This document shows, in pieces, positions 61,370-64,000 of a DNA stretch of 64,000 bases. Position numbers and translations under genes: made by a program. Location: the NCBI GenBank assembly GCA_949126835.1, contig OX421494.1, forward strand, positions 992,001-1,056,000, read 5' to 3'. The notes under the pieces were generated by a model. That model made no database searches, had not been told where the DNA came from, and saw nothing but the letters and a program-made list of their open reading frames with translations. The stretch is from Anisus vortex. Its lineage: Eukaryota > Mollusca > Gastropoda > Planorbidae. The stretch's first letter is position 1; each line of letters starts with the position of its first letter.

Positions 61370-62436
61370 CCATTAAGCATATATTTTTATACAAACAAAG
61401 ATTAGATAACATAAGTTCAAATACATACAATAAAAGCAGACGTGTGTATTTCATTTCATATTTCTGAAATCATAACATTGCTATTAGTAATTGAACGCAG
61501 TTATATATATAACCAGGTGCCATGATGTATAGTATAGTGGAATCAGAATTGTTTCTTTGATTTTCTTTTGATTTTTTTGGTGCTTGAAAATTCAAAGTAA
61601 AAAGTGTTCTTCATTTGTATTAATATTTCATTAATATGATTATTATAATATATCATGCTTAACTACAGTTCATGCAACTGACCTACATAAATACAGTTCA
61701 TGCAATTGACCTACATAAAAACAGTTCATGTAACTGACCTACATATACATAACTACAGTTCATGCAACTGACCTACATAGCTACAATTCATGCAACGCAA
61801 TAAACAGGTCATCACCATTTTCCCAAGCTCCGCCAACACATTTCAATAGCTGAACATCTCCTTTGTCGTCGGTCGAAGTGCAAATAGTTCCTTCATGCAT
61901 GAGAGAGCTATTGGCCATGATTCCCGCTCTGTCACACTGTCTTTCATCCATTGAGACCTCGAGTGAACACGTCAGTTGTTGATGCTACAAATAAACAGTT
62001 TGCTAATGAATAGTTGGAAAACCACCAGTCTACTTCAACACTATTGCAAAAGCATTAAACTTACTTAAAATTATCATTTTCTCTCTCTATATACATACAA
62101 GTGAAGCCGGCTGGTCCAGCGGTTAGGTCACCGGACTGTCAACCAAAAAACAACTGACAGGTCGCGGGTTCTATCCCTGCCACCGACGGATCCCTGACGC
62201 CCTGCCGGAGTTTTGGGCCTAGTGGACGTAATAATCTTCTACCTAGAAGGAACGTCTGTAAACTTATAAGAAACAATACGGTGACACTTCATAGTTACCT
62301 TACTCTCTATTTTGACTCTTCTATGAACATTTACTCCATTGGTCAGCTCCAATTCGTTTTGCCCTGTTACCATGACAACGTGGTAACAAACGACAAGTAC
62401 ATAATAACTACACATCATTTTGAAAAAGTATCTCAT
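14671..62436 (-). CDS. Large mosaic type I transmembrane receptor (32 exons, 1889 aa): HYR, sushi, GCC2/GCC3, LamG-like, EGF, TSP1, tyrosine-motif tail
   Basis: Exons in transcript order: 62436-62299, 61984-61816, 61189-61055, 60685-60565, 60020-59896, 59707-59528, 57861-57688, 56273-56031, 55518-55339, 53059-52892, 52667-52419, 51971-51771, 45753-45556, 44593-44373, 43350-43128, 41898-41737, 37198-37031, 36539-36314, 35865-35720, 35063-34911, 32782-32543, 30153-29983, 28826-28659, 27004-26831, 26289-26083, 23202-23002, 19635-19561, 18563-18381, 17998-17888, 17608-17456, 17038-16936, 14974-14671. All junctions are AG/GT with matching phase. The lengths sum to 5670 nt with no internal stop. 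The domain set resembles SVEP1-type adhesion proteins, but this protein has a transmembrane helix and a cytoplasmic tail and lacks a recognisable VWA domain. It probably acts as a cell-surface adhesion or recognition receptor; the ligand is unknown. The start is the first Met after in-frame stops. An upstream non-coding exon is possible because AG precedes the ATG. Confidence 0.85.
15049..15714. other. Intron 31 segment, less AT-rich
   Basis: The stretch at 15120-15480 is richer in G and C than its surroundings and may be an old repeat fragment. I recognise no gene or element in it. Confidence 0.35.
15715..16935 (-). repeat. 38-bp array copying the exon 31 splice donor
   Basis: About 32 copies of a 38-bp unit. 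On the minus strand each begins GTAAGTTTAATGAATGTATT, identical to the authentic intron start at 16935, so the intron opens with a long series of consensus-like donor sites. Some units are shortened by about 5 bp. Confidence 0.95.
16936..17038 (-). CDS. Receptor exon 31: transmembrane helix
   Basis: Residues about 1755-1788. NRLLLTNT is followed by a hydrophobic run [20 protein letters not shown] of about 23 residues with TYIGF. The exon starts in phase 1 at 17038 and ends in phase 2 (AG before GTAAGT). Its donor is the first unit boundary of a 38-bp array. Confidence 0.85.
17456..17998 (-). CDS. Receptor exons 29-30: GCC2/GCC3 motif and juxtamembrane segment
   Basis: Exons 17998-17888 and 17608-17456, residues about 1667-1754. 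Exon 29 is [15 protein letters not shown] then [15 protein letters not shown], a GCC2/GCC3 motif. Exon 30 contributes a further Cys and a polar stalk ([15 protein letters not shown]) ahead of the membrane. Confidence 0.85.
17581..17690 (-). repeat. Two-copy duplication of the exon 30 acceptor and exon start
   Basis: CCAATCCCTGATGTAGTTAA plus the following GGTTGGAAATATTACAA occurs at exon 30's 5' edge (17588-17624) and again about 60 bp upstream in the intron (17651-17688). The copy includes the acceptor AG and about 25 coding bases. Confidence 0.85.
18381..23202 (-). CDS. Receptor exons 26-28: unrecognised domain, copy A' with furin-like site
   Basis: Exons 23202-23002, 19635-19561 and 18563-18381, residues about 1514-1666. 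The order of motifs parallels copy [10 protein letters not shown], a long polar helix-like stretch, [25 protein letters not shown], and [14 protein letters not shown] before GCC2/GCC3. Exon 26 ends CPRRKRST, a good R-X-K/R-R furin consensus absent from copy A. The exon 28 acceptor has a weak pyrimidine tract and lies next to a minisatellite. Confidence 0.75.
18590..19215. repeat. About 40-bp minisatellite next to exon 28
   Basis: Composite units of TTACATGAAATCATGAAATA and TTGGCTACATGATATATTGG repeat from 18590 to 19215. The array ends roughly 30 bp from the exon 28 acceptor. Confidence 0.9.
19960..20245. repeat. 44-bp repeat, about 6 copies
   Basis: The unit TTTCTAAAGTCTAAATTGTA plus AGATGTGTCACTGTATACTT repeats with single-base variants. 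Confidence 0.9.
20275..20395 (+). mobile_element. LINE/SINE-type 3' tail fragment
   Basis: The segment GTTGGCAGCGCTATACAAAT followed by AATTATTATTATTA has the form of a retroposon 3' end with a short ATT tail. No coding part is present. Confidence 0.5.
20580..22060. repeat. 19-bp minisatellite with higher-order structure
   Basis: About 78 copies of CAGTGCTAGGTACACAACA and variants (AGCA, ATCA, CTATA, AAAA). The order of variants from about 20900 is largely repeated from about 21420, a higher-order period of roughly 0.5 kb. Confidence 0.9.
22350..22580 (-). mobile_element. Dispersed repeat R3 (probable LINE 3' end), copy 1
   Basis: This copy matches 58065-58290 over about 220 bp (TTAGAGTCTAGTCCTGCATT, then TTAAGTTACTGGTTTTCCTG and TGCCCAGATGCCACC). 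The edge near 22360 (TTACAGACGCTC) resembles the reverse complement of the SINE family 2 tail, so the element probably points to the minus strand. Confidence 0.65.
23685..24940. repeat. 13-bp minisatellite (CTTTATACTGCAT), about 95 copies
   Basis: A tight array of CTTTATACTGCAT and CTTTATACTCCAT, with the two variants in alternating blocks. The short open frames across it are artefacts of the repeat. Confidence 0.95.
25240..25755. repeat. 43-bp minisatellite, 12 copies
   Basis: The unit contains GAATCAGTTCAGTTTGAGAT and CTTGTAGAGAGCTGTTCGCT. A GCTG/GCAG variant separates the left and right halves. Confidence 0.95.
26083..26289 (-). CDS. Receptor exon 25: sushi-like domain 7
   Basis: Residues about 1445-1513. 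[34 protein letters not shown] and a terminal LPQCS follow the sushi spacing. The exon directly precedes the second copy of the unrecognised domain. Confidence 0.85.
26635..26825. repeat. Short CAATTTAGACT repeat
   Basis: Imperfect copies of CAATTTAGACTCAATTTAAA run up to the exon 24 donor region. Confidence 0.85.
26831..30153 (-). CDS. Receptor exons 22-24: three thrombospondin type 1 repeats
   Basis: Exons 30153-29983, 28826-28659 and 27004-26831, residues about 1274-1444. Each is a phase 1-1 TSP1 repeat: [33 protein letters not shown] and [20 protein letters not shown]. These are followed by [14 protein letters not shown] and CNQGVCP. The first and third retain the W..W..CS..CG pattern for C-mannosylation and O-fucosylation. 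Confidence 0.95.
27117..28480. repeat. 48-bp minisatellite with higher-order blocks
   Basis: About 28 copies of a 48-bp unit (ATGTCTTCATGATTAATGTT core). A rare junction variant, ACAGATAGTCTAAGT, ends blocks at about 27805 and 28475. A run of variant units at 27391 recurs at about 27916 (11 units apart). Because 48 is a multiple of 3, it yields a long false open frame on the minus strand. Confidence 0.9.
29276..29365 (-). mobile_element. SINE family 2 fragment, reverse orientation
   Basis: TTCCTTCTAGATAGAAAATT, ATTACGTCCACTAG and GGCTAGAACC match the complement of the family copy at 62103-62275, including its tail and B-box. Confidence 0.65.
29378..29735. repeat. 74-bp repeat, 5 copies
   Basis: The unit includes CCAGCCAATACACAAATAAA and CAATGCAGAGAATGGGCAGA. 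It is nearly identical between copies. Confidence 0.95.
30237..30375. repeat. 32-bp repeat, 4 copies
   Basis: The unit is CACCATTGGCTATTCACACA followed by ATTATTTTGCAG. Confidence 0.95.
30840..32485. repeat. 78-bp minisatellite, 21 copies
   Basis: The unit includes CAAGCTAACCAATCCCAGAC and CTGATTCTCAGCCTGCTGTA. Because 78 is 26 codons, the minus strand reads open for up to nine units, but the array lies within intron 21 of the receptor. Blocks of ACATACTCAACT and ACACACTCTACT variants alternate. Confidence 0.95.
32543..32782 (-). CDS. Receptor exon 21: two EGF-like domains
   Basis: Residues about 1194-1273, one exon encoding two six-cysteine EGF repeats. The first begins [16 protein letters not shown] and ends [12 protein letters not shown]. 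The second is [14 protein letters not shown] followed by [12 protein letters not shown]. The DVNNC opening resembles calcium-binding EGFs. Confidence 0.9.
32925..33052. repeat. 23-bp repeat interrupted by a MITE
   Basis: Copies of ACTAAATTGTACACAGTATA and related units are seen before the MITE, and degenerate ones resume at 33381-33440. Confidence 0.8.
33054..33380. mobile_element. pogo/mariner-like MITE, 327 bp
   Basis: The terminal inverted repeats are CAGTGAACCCTCG at the left and CGAGGGTTTACTG at the right, one mismatch apart. A TA dinucleotide flanks each side (33052-33053 and 33381-33382). There is no coding capacity. Confidence 0.8.
33640..34740. repeat. 43-bp minisatellite, about 25 copies
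   Basis: The unit includes TATGGCTTCTTCATTTCAAC and TTCACTTTGATGTGTGGTAC. It varies mainly at AAG/AAA. Confidence 0.95.
34911..36539 (-). CDS. Receptor exons 18-20: laminin-G/pentraxin-like domain
   Basis: Exons 36539-36314, 35865-35720 and 35063-34911, residues about 1019-1193. TFMMWLHLP, then [19 protein letters not shown] is the hallmark W-H-V strand of concanavalin-A-like LamG/pentraxin folds; [10 protein letters not shown] follows. The introns inside the domain are phases 2 and 1. Assignment to LamG versus pentraxin is unresolved. Confidence 0.75.
35965..36212. repeat. 16-bp repeat (AATGAAAGTATTAAAT)
   Basis: About 15 copies within intron 18 of the receptor. Confidence 0.9.
36732..36843. 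repeat. 14-bp repeat (TAATATAGTTGTAA)
   Basis: Eight copies in intron 17. The open frame across it is spurious. Confidence 0.9.
37031..41898 (-). CDS. Receptor exons 16-17: two GCC2/GCC3 (ephrin-receptor-like) motifs
   Basis: Exons 41898-41737 and 37198-37031, residues about 909-1018. Both have the C..CP.G.YQ....C..CP pattern: [18 protein letters not shown] and [16 protein letters not shown]. The exon 16 donor opens a 41-bp minisatellite that itself contains a hAT element. Confidence 0.9.
37355..37865. repeat. 24-bp minisatellite, 21 copies
   Basis: The unit is GGATATCTAGGGTCTATAAT plus TGAT. With a period of 8 codons it gives a long minus-strand frame of PSIIDPRY repeats, but it lies inside intron 16. 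Confidence 0.95.
38120..38220 (-). mobile_element. Diverged tRNA-derived SINE fragment
   Basis: On the minus strand CTGTGGTTAGTATGCAGG resembles an A-box region and GGTTCTACCC a B-box. The following AATCCCTG..GCAC..TAGGAG resembles SINE family 2. Confidence 0.5.
39267..41675 (+). mobile_element. hAT transposon, 2409 bp, with TIRs and 8-bp target duplication
   Basis: It begins CAGGGGTCGG and ends CCGACCCCTG. The flanks are GCCTAAAC (39259-39266) and GCCTAAAA (41676-41683), an 8-bp duplication with one mismatch. It is inserted within the 41-bp minisatellite of intron 16. Confidence 0.9.
39560..41280 (+). pseudogene. Decayed hAT transposase
   Basis: Frames broken by stops and shifts encode hAT pieces in order: [11 protein letters not shown] (end of a zinc-finger/BED-like part), [14 protein letters not shown], a core with [12 protein letters not shown] and [21 protein letters not shown], and a C-terminal dimerisation motif [11 protein letters not shown]. 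This is the SCAND3/ZBED-type hAT lineage. Several in-frame stops make it non-functional. Confidence 0.85.
42048..42335 (+). mobile_element. SINE family 1, full copy
   Basis: A tRNA-like head (GATGGGCAGAGCGTTCTG, then B-box GGTTTGAATCCC) is followed by the shared body (TGGGCATTGTGCTGTCCACA and CCTAGTATGCCATGGCC). Same family as 12448-12692. Confidence 0.8.
43128..44593 (-). CDS. Receptor exons 14-15: unrecognised domain, copy A
   Basis: Exons 44593-44373 and 43350-43128, residues about 761-908, split by a phase 0 intron. The pattern is [12 protein letters not shown], an acidic helix-like stretch, [24 protein letters not shown] and a final [14 protein letters not shown] leading into GCC2/GCC3. 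A diverged copy is encoded by exons 26-28. No family is assigned. Confidence 0.8.
43550..43755. repeat. 25-bp repeat (AACAAGACTAGACTTGAAAAC)
   Basis: About eight imperfect copies in intron 14, with nothing else of note. Confidence 0.85.
45556..51971 (-). CDS. Receptor exons 12-13: sushi (CCP) domains 5 and 6
   Basis: Exons 51971-51771 and 45753-45556, residues about 628-760. Exon 12 has [11 protein letters not shown] and a terminal PSCP. Exon 13 has [17 protein letters not shown] and W.GNVANC. The intron between them (6 kb) contains the composite element, the piggyBac remnant and a duplicated segment. Confidence 0.9.
46258..49054. mobile_element. Composite inverted-repeat element, 2797 bp, 8-bp target duplication
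   Basis: A 15-bp perfect terminal inverted repeat, CATGGGCGCCCGCAG, bounds the element (46258-46272 and complement at 49040-49054). AATGAGCA flanks it on both sides (46250-46257 and 49055-49062). G-runs lie just inside each end. An 8-bp duplication and a CA terminus fit hAT-type transposition. No transposase of its own is seen; it carries a hAT-like end at about 46667 and a non-LTR fragment. Confidence 0.8.
47395..48673 (+). pseudogene. Non-LTR retrotransposon reverse transcriptase fragment, internally deleted
   Basis: Frame-shifted RT motifs appear in order: [34 protein letters not shown], then directly [14 protein letters not shown]. The segment that should carry the catalytic YADD/FADD box is missing. 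A 209-residue open frame (48044-48673) follows with [27 protein letters not shown] and a C-terminal zinc-finger pattern [25 protein letters not shown] in spacing. The 5' endonuclease part is absent. The clade is not assigned. Confidence 0.8.
49490..50768 (+). pseudogene. piggyBac-type transposase remnant
   Basis: Broken frames read [22 protein letters not shown], then (other frame) [15 protein letters not shown], the signature near the end of piggyBac transposases. Downstream, GGGCATTAATGGG is followed by TTAA at 50765-50768, the expected target site. No left end is seen, so the element is 5'-truncated. Several stops are present. Confidence 0.7.
50850..51370. repeat. Diverged direct duplication, period about 360 bp
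   Basis: GGAGCTTGCT..., CTGGACTAAAGCTCGT... and AACTAGCTGTTCC segments at 50860-51000 recur in the same order at 51219-51365 with many substitutions. The origin is unknown. Confidence 0.65.
51490..51748. repeat. 24-bp repeat (GTTAGCTGTGAGATTAGCTA)
   Basis: About ten copies just downstream of the exon 12 donor in intron 12. The open frame is spurious. Confidence 0.9.
52419..52667 (-). CDS. Receptor exon 11: HYR domain 3
   Basis: Residues about 545-627. [11 protein letters not shown] opens the domain, [14 protein letters not shown] and [19 protein letters not shown] are the conserved central motifs, and CSFNVKV closes it. Confidence 0.9.
52735..52855 (+). mobile_element. SINE family 1, 5'-truncated copy
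   Basis: AGGCGGCCGTGCATTTTGCT through ATCAATTTGATC..AAGGGTAC matches the 3' half of the copies at 12448 and 42048. Confidence 0.75.
52892..55518 (-). CDS. Receptor exons 9-10: sushi (CCP) domains 3 and 4
   Basis: Exons 55518-55339 and 53059-52892, residues about 429-544. Exon 9 has [17 protein letters not shown] and TWTGEQSRC. Exon 10 has [20 protein letters not shown] and WTPAGSC. Both are phase 1-1. The large intron between them carries a decayed hAT element. Confidence 0.9.
53587..54870 (+). pseudogene. Second decayed hAT transposase
   Basis: It opens with GCGATGGCGAACCTATGGCA, a typical end of this hAT group. Broken frames follow with [46 protein letters not shown] and [15 protein letters not shown]. 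The N-terminal domain is missing and stops are frequent. Confidence 0.8.
55187..55222. repeat. GA microsatellite
   Basis: Uninterrupted GA dinucleotides in the intron between exons 9 and 10. Confidence 0.95.
55620..56005. repeat. Imperfect repeat of ATCTGAATCTGAGATTTAG
   Basis: About 17 degenerate copies lie just downstream of the exon 8 donor. Confidence 0.85.
56031..56273 (-). CDS. Receptor exon 8: HYR domain 2
   Basis: Residues about 348-428. The exon has [39 protein letters not shown] and CYLTVYV, a canonical HYR in a single phase 1-1 exon. A MITE end lies six bases upstream of its acceptor. Confidence 0.9.
56279..56847. mobile_element. MITE abutting the exon 8 acceptor
   Basis: TATAGGGCGTTTGCAAT at 56279-56295 and the complement of TATAGAGCGTTCGCAAT at 56831-56847 form a 17-bp inverted repeat with two mismatches, flanked by TA-rich sequence. 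The interior is AT-rich without a frame. The left end stops six bases from the exon 8 start. Confidence 0.7.
56999..57220 (+). mobile_element. Non-autonomous hAT remnant
   Basis: GATCGGCAACCTGCGGCACG and TTGGCACGCAGAGC match the 5' end of the hAT at 53587. CAGTTGGCACGC follows inside. No coding part is retained. Confidence 0.6.
57688..59707 (-). CDS. Receptor exons 6-7: sushi (CCP) domains 1 and 2
   Basis: Exons 59707-59528 and 57861-57688, residues about 230-347. Both show the sushi pattern: an early Cys, NGYIRC or [18 protein letters not shown] or [13 protein letters not shown], and a terminal W..G.PTC or W.FPGTC. Both are phase 1-1. Confidence 0.9.
58065..58290 (-). mobile_element. Dispersed repeat R3, copy 2
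   Basis: Homologous over about 220 bp to 22350-22580 and partly to 44755-44850. The end TTACAGACGCTCCTTCTATA resembles the complement of the SINE family 2 tail at 62235-62270. Confidence 0.65.
59896..60685 (-). CDS. Receptor exons 4-5: HYR domain 1
   Basis: Exons 60685-60565 and 60020-59896, residues about 148-229. PTITCP opens the domain, VVTWDRV is the mid strand, [19 protein letters not shown] is the conserved HYR turn, and CSFEIHV closes it. The intron inside the domain is phase 2, unlike the uninterrupted HYR exons 8 and 11. Confidence 0.85.
60164..60225. repeat. GA microsatellite with GAT interruptions
   Basis: (GA)n interrupted by TG in three blocks. The open frames over it are spurious. 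Confidence 0.95.
60446..60489. mobile_element. Solo end of a DNA transposon
   Basis: CCTTGAGCCGGCCCTG, preceded by a GGGCAACCGCCCATGG segment, looks like a hAT-type 3' terminus (complement CAGGGCCGGC). No partner end is seen. Confidence 0.4.
61055..61984 (-). CDS. Receptor exons 2-3: Cys-containing N-terminal region
   Basis: Exons 61984-61816 and 61189-61055, residues about 47-147. Exon 2 holds four cysteines and the motif [12 protein letters not shown], which ends like a sushi-type C..G.W module. Exon 3 is basic (RPKRKSK) with CLFRC at its end. I do not recognise the domain. Confidence 0.7.
61289..61368. repeat. CA/TA compound microsatellite
   Basis: (CA)n followed by (TA)n between exons 2 and 3-side DNA of the receptor. 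It causes a false poly-YI frame. Confidence 0.95.
61655..61798. repeat. About 31-bp repeat (CAGTTCATGCAACTGACCTA)
   Basis: Four to five copies immediately after the exon 2 donor region. Confidence 0.85.
62103..62275 (+). mobile_element. SINE family 2, full copy in intron 1
   Basis: A tRNA-like A-box (TGGTCCAGCGGTTAGGTCA) and B-box (GGGTTCTATCCC) are followed by GTAATAATCTTC and the tail GGAACGTCTGTAAACTTATA. It ends about 25 bp from the exon 1 donor. Confidence 0.85.
62299..62436 (-). CDS. Receptor exon 1: start codon and signal peptide
   Basis: Residues 1-46. A short basic start (MRYFFK) is followed by a hydrophobic stretch ([13 protein letters not shown]) and a likely signal peptidase site near TGQ. 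The exon ends in phase 0 (AAG before GTAACT). In-frame stops lie immediately upstream of the ATG. Confidence 0.75.
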
Positions 62437-63243
62437 CTGGCCCTATATATATGTTTACAGACTCTCCGCTTCTGACTACTGAAGATTATTGCACCATAAG
62501 CTTATCCGTGATTTGAGACTAGAATAGAAAAAAAAATTAAATCTCCAGGAAACAGGCTTTTTGCCTCACAAAAAAATTAACCAATGCAAATGAGCGCAAA
62601 AAGAAAAAAGCACTGATGATGCTCATGGAAATTGCAGCCACATTGATCAAAGCTCAAATGAATAATAATTCTTCTTTCAACATTTTTAGGTATGGGGGAA
62701 CTGCGTCACGTGATTACCACCACGTTTAAACTTCCGGCTTAGAGTATAATATGTAGGCCTATGTATACTAGAATCAGCGGTGGCATTTGCTGTAACAGTC
62801 CGAGTGGGAGCTTGAAACTCAGTTAAAAGATTCTAAACCGCCATCCTGGTCCAAGTTGTATCGCCGCCATGTTGATCGAAGGCCATTTTTTTTAAAATCC
62901 CCAGTGAAAGTACTTGCATGGCGGAAGTTGAAATTCTCAATGCAGTTTTAATGCGGCCAGCCAAGAGAAACAACACTCAAATGACCCATCAATTAAAGTA
63001 TCTCTAGATCATTAATCAGTAATAAGTGACAGTGTTATCTGTATGTGGAATATATCCGTAAAGTTAATTCACTTTGTAGAATAACTTCCTGCATGGACAA
63101 TATTTACACCAATCATTAAATATAGAGCTTGGCCAATTGTTAAATAATTGCGTAGTTTACAAGTCAACATTTGCACGAGCGGGTATTTTGTAGGGCAAAC
63201 AAGAACCAATTCCCAACGAATTGATGCTTGCTGTTAGTTTAAG
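62437..63243. other. Upstream region of the receptor gene
   Basis: A fragment at 62452-62520 resembles the R3/SINE-2 terminus (TTTACAGACTCTCCGCTTCT). TATATATA lies 10-20 bases upstream of the ATG. No other gene is seen. Promoter position is not resolved. Confidence 0.4.
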
Positions 63244-64000
63244 CCATAGGTTCTCAACCTTTTTCGGTCCACCGCCCCCTTTTAATACTTTTTTTGCGCT
63301 CACCGCCTCCCTCCACACCAGAAGTAAACTTATAAGTCAAATTTCTATATTATGCCTACTAGCCTTGTGTGCGTTTTTAAGCTCTTAAAAAGAACTGAAA
63401 AGTAAAAGCTTGTTTGATTGTTATAGTAAATAGTAAAACAAAAATTAACTTCGCTAGAGGTTTAAAAACTATATTTTTTAAAGTGCAGCTTGCTATGATT
63501 TGTTTCTAGCAGTTTGTGTCTGTTTGGTTTAATCTTGCTTATCAAAACCCTAGTTTTTCCATGCTCAAGTATTTGAAACTTGCTTATCTCTTTTGAAAAT
63601 AGAGTAGTAACAGCACTAAATCCACGTTCCACTAAGTATGGTGATGAAAATGCAATAAAAAATTGTTGCCAAAACCCATACCCTTGCAGAAAATAATGGT
63701 ATGTCTTTTCTAACCAAACGTCTTGATTATACCCCAATACTTACAAATATCAATTGATTCCTTTTGCAGTTGTAAAAATAGGCTTGAATTTAATTCTTCT
63801 CTATTGGCCAGGAGATTCTAAAAGCCCATCCGGAATGTTATGTTAATAAAATAATTTCATAAAATCGACTGTTGAAGTTATTATTAAGTGCTTCAGGTTT
63901 TGAGAAAAGTCAGTATGTCTTCATCAGTTTTCTCTACAGATACACGATCTCCGCATCTAAAGTTGTGTTTGTACAATAGAAGTTTTGTCATAAATGCCAA
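63244..64000 (-). pseudogene. hAT transposase C-terminus, partial
   Basis: The end GCCATAGGTTCTCAACCTTT is a typical hAT terminus, and the minus-strand frame 63737-63462 encodes FSSPYLVERGFSAVTTLFSK and later LISKIKPNRHKLLE, the hAT dimerisation region. The upstream part of the transposase should lie beyond 63737 but is broken. A related end sits at about 46667. Confidence 0.75.

Noticed and set aside
61002..61454. 150-codon frame including poly-YI
   Set aside because: Most of it is the CA/TA microsatellite and intron. Only 61055-61189 is supported as receptor exon 3, in this frame.

Overview
This window is animal (metazoan) nuclear DNA, not bacterial: coding sequence is split into short exons with GT..AG junctions, and the rest is AT-rich intron and intergenic DNA full of minisatellites, tRNA-derived SINEs and decayed DNA transposons. 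The protein families (sushi/CCP, HYR, TSP1, EGF, GCC2/GCC3, laminin-G-like, SH2) and the style of the repeats suggest a marine or freshwater invertebrate, most likely a mollusc. The species and even the class are an inference; no marker gene settles them.

Left part (1-2881, + strand): the 3' end of a gene for an SH2D4A/B-like adaptor. Four coding exons are visible (434-602, 833-996, 2430-2650, 2765-2881), ending in a complete C-terminal SH2 domain. Two of its splice junctions, one donor and one acceptor, have been tandemly copied 9 and 8 times. Middle-left (2882-14670): a roughly 11.8 kb gap between two convergent genes, holding SINEs, a 641 bp inverted-repeat element and a 3.65 kb array of a 44-bp repeat.

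Right part (14671-62436, - strand): one large gene that I could assemble exon by exon. Thirty-two exons join with compatible phases and sum to 5670 nt, i.e. 1889 codons plus a stop. The product is a predicted type I membrane receptor. In order it has a signal peptide, a Cys-containing N-terminal region, three [HYR-CCP-CCP] blocks, an unrecognised domain followed by two GCC2/GCC3 motifs, a laminin-G/pentraxin-like domain, two EGFs, three TSP1 repeats, one CCP, a second diverged copy of the unrecognised domain with a GCC2/GCC3 motif, a transmembrane helix, and a cytoplasmic tail of about 100 residues with NPLY, YIRM and YDTP motifs. Most domain boundaries are phase-1 introns, the signature of exon shuffling. 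The tail motifs suggest phosphotyrosine signalling. That the neighbouring gene encodes an SH2 protein may be coincidence.

The introns hold identifiable mobile elements: a hAT element inserted in a minisatellite (39267-41675), a nested composite element with 8-bp target duplications containing a broken non-LTR reverse transcriptase (46258-49054), a piggyBac remnant (about 49500-50768), a second hAT remnant (53587-54870), a pogo/mariner-like MITE (33054-33380), a MITE abutting a splice acceptor (56279-56847), and several SINEs. A further hAT C-terminus lies upstream of the receptor (63244-63737). The most unusual pattern is that several minisatellites begin exactly at exon-intron junctions and copy the splice site itself many times.
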